A DNA stretch of 54,939 nucleotides, taken from assembly GCF_004000985.1 (NCBI RefSeq), contig NZ_BIMH01000036.1, positions 1 to 54,939 on the forward strand, given 5' to 3'. The stretch is from Paenibacillus validus NBRC 15382 (GTDB lineage Bacteria > Bacillota > Bacilli > Paenibacillales > NBRC-103111). Shown here piece after piece: positions 51,748 to 54,939 of the stretch. Below the pieces are notes generated by a model that saw only the letters and a list, made by a program, of their open reading frames with translations, had not been told where the DNA came from and did no database searches. Position numbers and translations under genes: made by a program. Every line of letters begins with the position of its first letter. Position 1 is the first letter of the stretch.

Positions 51748-52210
51748 ATCATGACCTCCTCGAATAATTGATAGCCTCCCGGCATTCGCCGAGGCAGGAT
51801 AAGGTTTTTCTTAACCCATCCAAACTTAATCCTCCTACTGTAGCAGGGGATTTGTTATTCTACGCCCTACCAATTAACTAACAGAATATTCCAGGTTCTT
51901 TGTAGAAGCAGTTGTAGAAGCTATTTGACGTAGGTCTTCTTTAATGCCATTGCCGCAAAATCGAACGTAATCTGGAAGAAGTTTGAAGCGAACGCCCATC
52001 TATGCCATCCTGCGGAGTCAAATCTAACGGCGCTTAGTGCGGCAGGTGATAGTACACCTACCGTCACCGCAGCCTATACGCGAAGTAAATCGACTTGTAA
52101 TAGTCATGCCCGAGGCCTTGCCGATTGCAACCATCCTCGTATTTACTAGCAACTCATTACGTTTCACCCAGGACATGGTGGACCAGATGCTCCTGGTTCC
52201 ACCCCAACAT
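51748..52210. other. Intergenic region without a recognised gene
   Basis: About 460 bases between the GlcG-like gene and the end of the dehydrogenase subunit gene. It contains the leader of the former and, on the minus strand, a 50-codon open frame (about 52032-52184) with no convincing Shine-Dalgarno or family match. I see no terminator, repeat or RNA gene. It could hold decayed coding sequence. Confidence 0.4.
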
Positions 52211-52918
52211 TTACTCTCCTTGTTTCTCCTTCAGGAAAGGGATCAAATCGGCCCAGTCGAAATCTTGGACATAAACATCCCTTACGCTGAACTCGCAGCT
52301 ATTGGTATCGGCCAAGGATTTAGGGCCGGGAAAGCCGATAACCTTCCAGTTGACGTTCTCCTTGTTGCCCCCGTAGACCGGGTCGCTATAGTACCCTTGC
52401 CGGGTGTGGAGCGCCAAAGCACTGAAGAAGTCCATGCCCTCGTCGAACGTACCCTGGAGAAAGGTAGCGTGCTCACTCTCAGTAGAAGTGAGGCTAATGG
52501 GCTGCGGCTTCGGCCTCCCTGAAATAGTTACCAAAACCTCATCCTGCTGGTCCTCGTTCAAATCCTTGAAAGCTGTACCGAACTTCTCTTGAGAGATCTT
52601 GTCAAGCTTCCGGATCCCTTCACGGTAAGTCTCCTGCATCTCGGCGATGCGCTCCCGCCATGCGTCGGCCTCTCTACCCTCTATCTGCAGAAACCCGCTC
52701 CCGTCGGCCGATGCGTAGATGTAGTCTATGCCGGAAATGTAACGGTCGATGAATCGGACTACGCCAGCCTCCCGGGCGCCTGGATCATGATCTGTCGGGA
52801 TGATCCGGGCTGATGCGGCTTCGATCGTCTCCCACTCGTGCTGATCGAAGAATAAGCGCTTGTCGGTCTCGTAATCCACCGGAGACCCAATAACGGTCCA
52901 ATCTGCTTTACTTGTCAT
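52211..52918 (-). CDS. Gluconate 2-dehydrogenase subunit 3-family protein
   Basis: 235 residues from ATG 52918 (GGGGAG eight bases upstream; GTG 52927 is less likely). The core LFFDQHEWETIEAASARIIP, DPGAREAGVVRFIDRYI and the C-terminal Gly-rich region match the small subunit of FAD-GMC sugar or gluconate dehydrogenases. In Gram-negatives this subunit carries the Tat signal for the complex; no twin-arginine signal is visible here, so the complex is likely cytoplasmic or uses another route. It is 136 bases downstream of the GMC subunit gene; a CCCCC/GGGGG hairpin lies in the gap. Confidence 0.88.
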   Translation of the reverse strand: MTSKADWTVIGSPVDYETDKRLFFDQHEWETIEAASARIIPTDHDPGAREAGVVRFIDRYISGIDYIYASADGSGFLQIEGREADAWRERIAEMQETYREGIRKLDKISQEKFGTAFKDLNEDQQDEVLVTISGRPKPQPISLTSTESEHATFLQGTFDEGMDFFSALALHTRQGYYSDPVYGGNKENVNWKVIGFPGPKSLADTNSCEFSVRDVYVQDFDWADLIPFLKEKQGE

Positions 52919-53054
52919 GGGACACACTCCCCTTTGTTAGAATAGTCTCTCGGAAAATAATTTTCCGCATTAGCTCCCCCATTCAGGGGGGAAAACAAAC
53001 TTGACAAATCGATATCGCCCCAACAATTTAATAGATCCGTCTATTTCCAAATCT

Positions 53055-54728
53055 CTATTTAGACCCGATGGAATGCTGATCCTCGCGACCCTTGGCATGG
53101 ACTCCGGCGATATATTCGGAACAACGCCAAGCGTTGGCCATCATTGTGAGCGTCGGGTTGACCCCTAGGGACGTCGGGAAGCTACTCCCATCCAGGATGT
53201 AAAGGTTATCGACATCGTGCGCCTGGCACCACTTGTTCAGCACGCTCTTGGAGGGATTGTTGCCCATCCGCGCAGTTCCGTGTTGGTGGCAAGTATTGCC
53301 GGTCAACGAGTTTTCGGGAACAACTTTGATGGTCTTCGACGCCCCCGCTGCCTCGAGAATCTCCGCGTTTTTGTCGACCATCCAATTCGCCATGCGAATA
53401 TCGTTCGAGTGGGGTTTGTACGTGATCCGCGCAACCGGTAACCCCCAGGCATCCGTAACATTGGGGTCAAGATCCACTCTATTGGACTCTTGAGGCAAGT
53501 CCTGAAGGATAATCCCGATCTTCATGGAGTAGTTGTAAAAGTCGCGGTCCGCATCCTTCATGGCCATCCCCCACTCCGGCCTATCCGGGAAAACCCAGTT
53601 GATGGGGTGTCCTACTTGTGACGCCGCAAGGATACAACCGCCGATGTGTCCCCGTTTCTCATCGGTCTCGTAGAACTGCATCGAGCCTCCACTGATATAG
53701 TGACCGGCAAACCCGTAGAGGGGATCGTGCAACTCCTTGTCGAAGAGACCGGTAGCGAACGCATATTCGTGGAAAGTCGCGTACTTCCCGACCAGTCCAC
53801 TGCTATTGGCCAAGCCGTCCGGGAATAGATTGGATTTGGACATCAACAGCAGCCGCGTCGATTCTATAGCACCGCCGCATAAAACCACGACGCTGGCTTC
53901 CTGTTCGACCTCGCGCCCCTCCAAATCGATGTAGATGACTCCCTTGGCACGGCCATCTTTGTTTAGGGTGACTTCACGGATATGGCACCCGGTTCGCAGC
54001 TCGCAATTTCCTGTCGCCAGGGCTTCGGGAATGAAGGAGGTCAATGTACTCGACCGAGTGGTTCCCGGGTCGCCGTACTGATTCCAGAACCCTGTGTAGT
54101 TCGATGGAGTCCTCCCCTTATGAGGCTTCGTAATGAGGGCATGAGGAATCGGGAACGCGTTTATCCCGAGCTTCTTGCTCCCCTCGTAGAATTTCTTCCC
54201 AAACCGTGTCGGCTGCAACGGTGGAGTAGGATACCCTTTGCTCCGCCGTGGTTCATACTTGTTTGCTTCAGCAAGACCGGAGACACCGAACTCCCACTCC
54301 ACCTTGGTGAGGTAGGGTTCGAGGTCATCATAGGTGATAGGCCAATCCGCAAGGTCGGCACCCTCAATATCACCATGCAGAGAATGCATCTTAAAGTCAC
54401 ATTCCAACGGACGCGGGACCCATCCGGCCCAATGCACCGTACCTCCGCCGACCATTTGCGGCGTAGGGGAAAACTGGAACCGCTTCGCTTCAGCTTGTTC
54501 ATCCGCTCGCACAGTCCTCGGGCTGATCTTCGGGTCTGGCCAAAGGTAGTTCCGGTTAACATACTTAAGTTCATCACCCGAGAAGTTCTCCGGCTTCATC
54601 CGGGGACCTTTCTCTAACACCACTACTTTCAAGCCTGCTTCTGCCAGAACCTTTGCGGTAGTGCCGCCGGTGGCACCTGCCCCCACGATACACACGTCGA
54701 CCGGGTCGGGCTTCTTAACATACGTCAT
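53055..54728 (-). CDS. GMC-family FAD oxidoreductase (gluconate 2-dehydrogenase-like large subunit)
   Basis: 557 residues, ATG 54728 with AAAGGGAAG upstream. FAD-binding Rossmann motif GAGATGG (16-22) and ADP contact VVLEKGP; CGGAIESTRLLL in the middle; C-terminal GNTCHQHGTARMG with the catalytic His region and LDGSSFPTSLGVNPTLT, typical of the GMC branch with gluconate 2-dehydrogenase and related sugar dehydrogenases. It would oxidise a sugar or polyol hydroxyl. The usual cytochrome c subunit is not in the window, so the electron acceptor is unknown. The paired subunit 3 follows. Confidence 0.9.
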   Translation of the reverse strand: MTYVKKPDPVDVCIVGAGATGGTTAKVLAEAGLKVVVLEKGPRMKPENFSGDELKYVNRNYLWPDPKISPRTVRADEQAEAKRFQFSPTPQMVGGGTVHWAGWVPRPLECDFKMHSLHGDIEGADLADWPITYDDLEPYLTKVEWEFGVSGLAEANKYEPRRSKGYPTPPLQPTRFGKKFYEGSKKLGINAFPIPHALITKPHKGRTPSNYTGFWNQYGDPGTTRSSTLTSFIPEALATGNCELRTGCHIREVTLNKDGRAKGVIYIDLEGREVEQEASVVVLCGGAIESTRLLLMSKSNLFPDGLANSSGLVGKYATFHEYAFATGLFDKELHDPLYGFAGHYISGGSMQFYETDEKRGHIGGCILAASQVGHPINWVFPDRPEWGMAMKDADRDFYNYSMKIGIILQDLPQESNRVDLDPNVTDAWGLPVARITYKPHSNDIRMANWMVDKNAEILEAAGASKTIKVVPENSLTGNTCHQHGTARMGNNPSKSVLNKWCQAHDVDNLYILDGSSFPTSLGVNPTLTMMANAWRCSEYIAGVHAKGREDQHSIGSK

Positions 54729-54758
54729 ATATATCTTCCCTTTCTAGACGATTTGGTT

Positions 54759-54818
54759 CCCGCGAAATGGATGGTTAAGGCTGCTAACCTATCGACTTCG
54801 CGGGTTTGGTTGTTTTTC
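54759..54818 (+). terminator. Intrinsic terminator-like hairpin facing the plus strand
   Basis: CCCGCGAA (54759-54766) pairs with TTCGCGGG (54797-54804), enclosing a smaller GGTTA/TAACC stem, and is followed on the plus strand by TTTGGTTGTTTTTCTC. No plus-strand gene ends here, so it lies in the leader or upstream region of the minus-strand GMC gene in the opposite sense. The rest of 54819-54939 shows no recognisable feature. Confidence 0.5.
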
Positions 54819-54939
54819 TCTTTCACATTACCGCCTAATGCTTCGGACGGTCAGCGGTACTCGTTCTCGTCCATCGCTGCAACGCGCACCGTCGCACGCG
54901 CCTGCTTAGACGCCGCTGCTCACCGATGCCCGTTCCAGG

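Noticed and set aside
52037..52522. 161-codon open frame on the plus strand overlapping the dehydrogenase small subunit
   Set aside because: It overlaps the well-supported minus-strand subunit 3 gene and has no Shine-Dalgarno or family features.

Overview
The window looks like chromosomal DNA of a Gram-positive, Paenibacillus-type bacterium. It has purine-rich ribosome binding sites (GGAGG class), sigma-A-like promoters, CcpA-type cre boxes, a YesM/YesN two-component system, S-layer-homology (SLH) and copper-amine-oxidase 'stalk' domains, and a formate dehydrogenase cluster organised like yrhDEFG of Bacillus. No rRNA, tRNA, CRISPR, insertion sequence or phage gene was seen. Coordinates and motifs were read by eye; no database search was possible.

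Region 1 (5-8226) is a formate and molybdenum-cofactor block. A formate/nitrite channel, moaA, fdhD and a DUF2294 gene lie on the minus strand. A large Mo-dependent formate dehydrogenase, its DUF1641 partner and an Mrp/SalA-type ATPase lie on the plus strand. Both the channel and the dehydrogenase have leaders of nearly 190 nt that end in an intrinsic-terminator-like hairpin just before the ribosome binding site, so both look attenuated or riboswitch-controlled.

Region 2 (8393-19568, minus) is a six-gene operon plus its regulator. Order and sizes match the five-subunit acetophenone carboxylase (ApcA-E): HyuA-like, small Zn subunit, HyuA-like, HyuB-like, about 36 kDa protein. It is led by a PaaK-type acyl-CoA ligase. 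The fifth protein is a divergent UroD-fold protein. The regulator fuses a XylR_N/V4R aromatic-sensing region to a PucR-type HTH. A promoter with an adjacent inverted repeat precedes the operon.

Region 3 (19849-49429, minus) is about 30 kb for capture and breakdown of a furanose-rich plant glycan. It holds a YtfQ/R/T-YjfF-type sugar ABC transporter, a YesM/YesN pair, and a membrane-anchored protein with two tandem periplasmic-binding-protein domains, translationally coupled to the response regulator. It also holds three very large secreted glycosidases (GH2; GH127-type; a 2899-residue protein with a clan-A glycosidase domain and two GH43 domains), a TlpA-like thioredoxin and an SLH-anchored cohesin protein. 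All three glycosidases end in FIVAR plus dockerin, and two also carry a cohesin-like domain. This implies a surface-assembled, cellulosome-like complex. Shared promoter elements and cre boxes suggest common induction and catabolite control. I consider this the most interesting system in the window.

Region 4 (49950-54939) has an exported stalk-domain protein with six acidic 16-residue repeats, a GlcG/HbpS-family protein, and a gluconate-2-dehydrogenase-like pair (subunit 3 and GMC flavoprotein).
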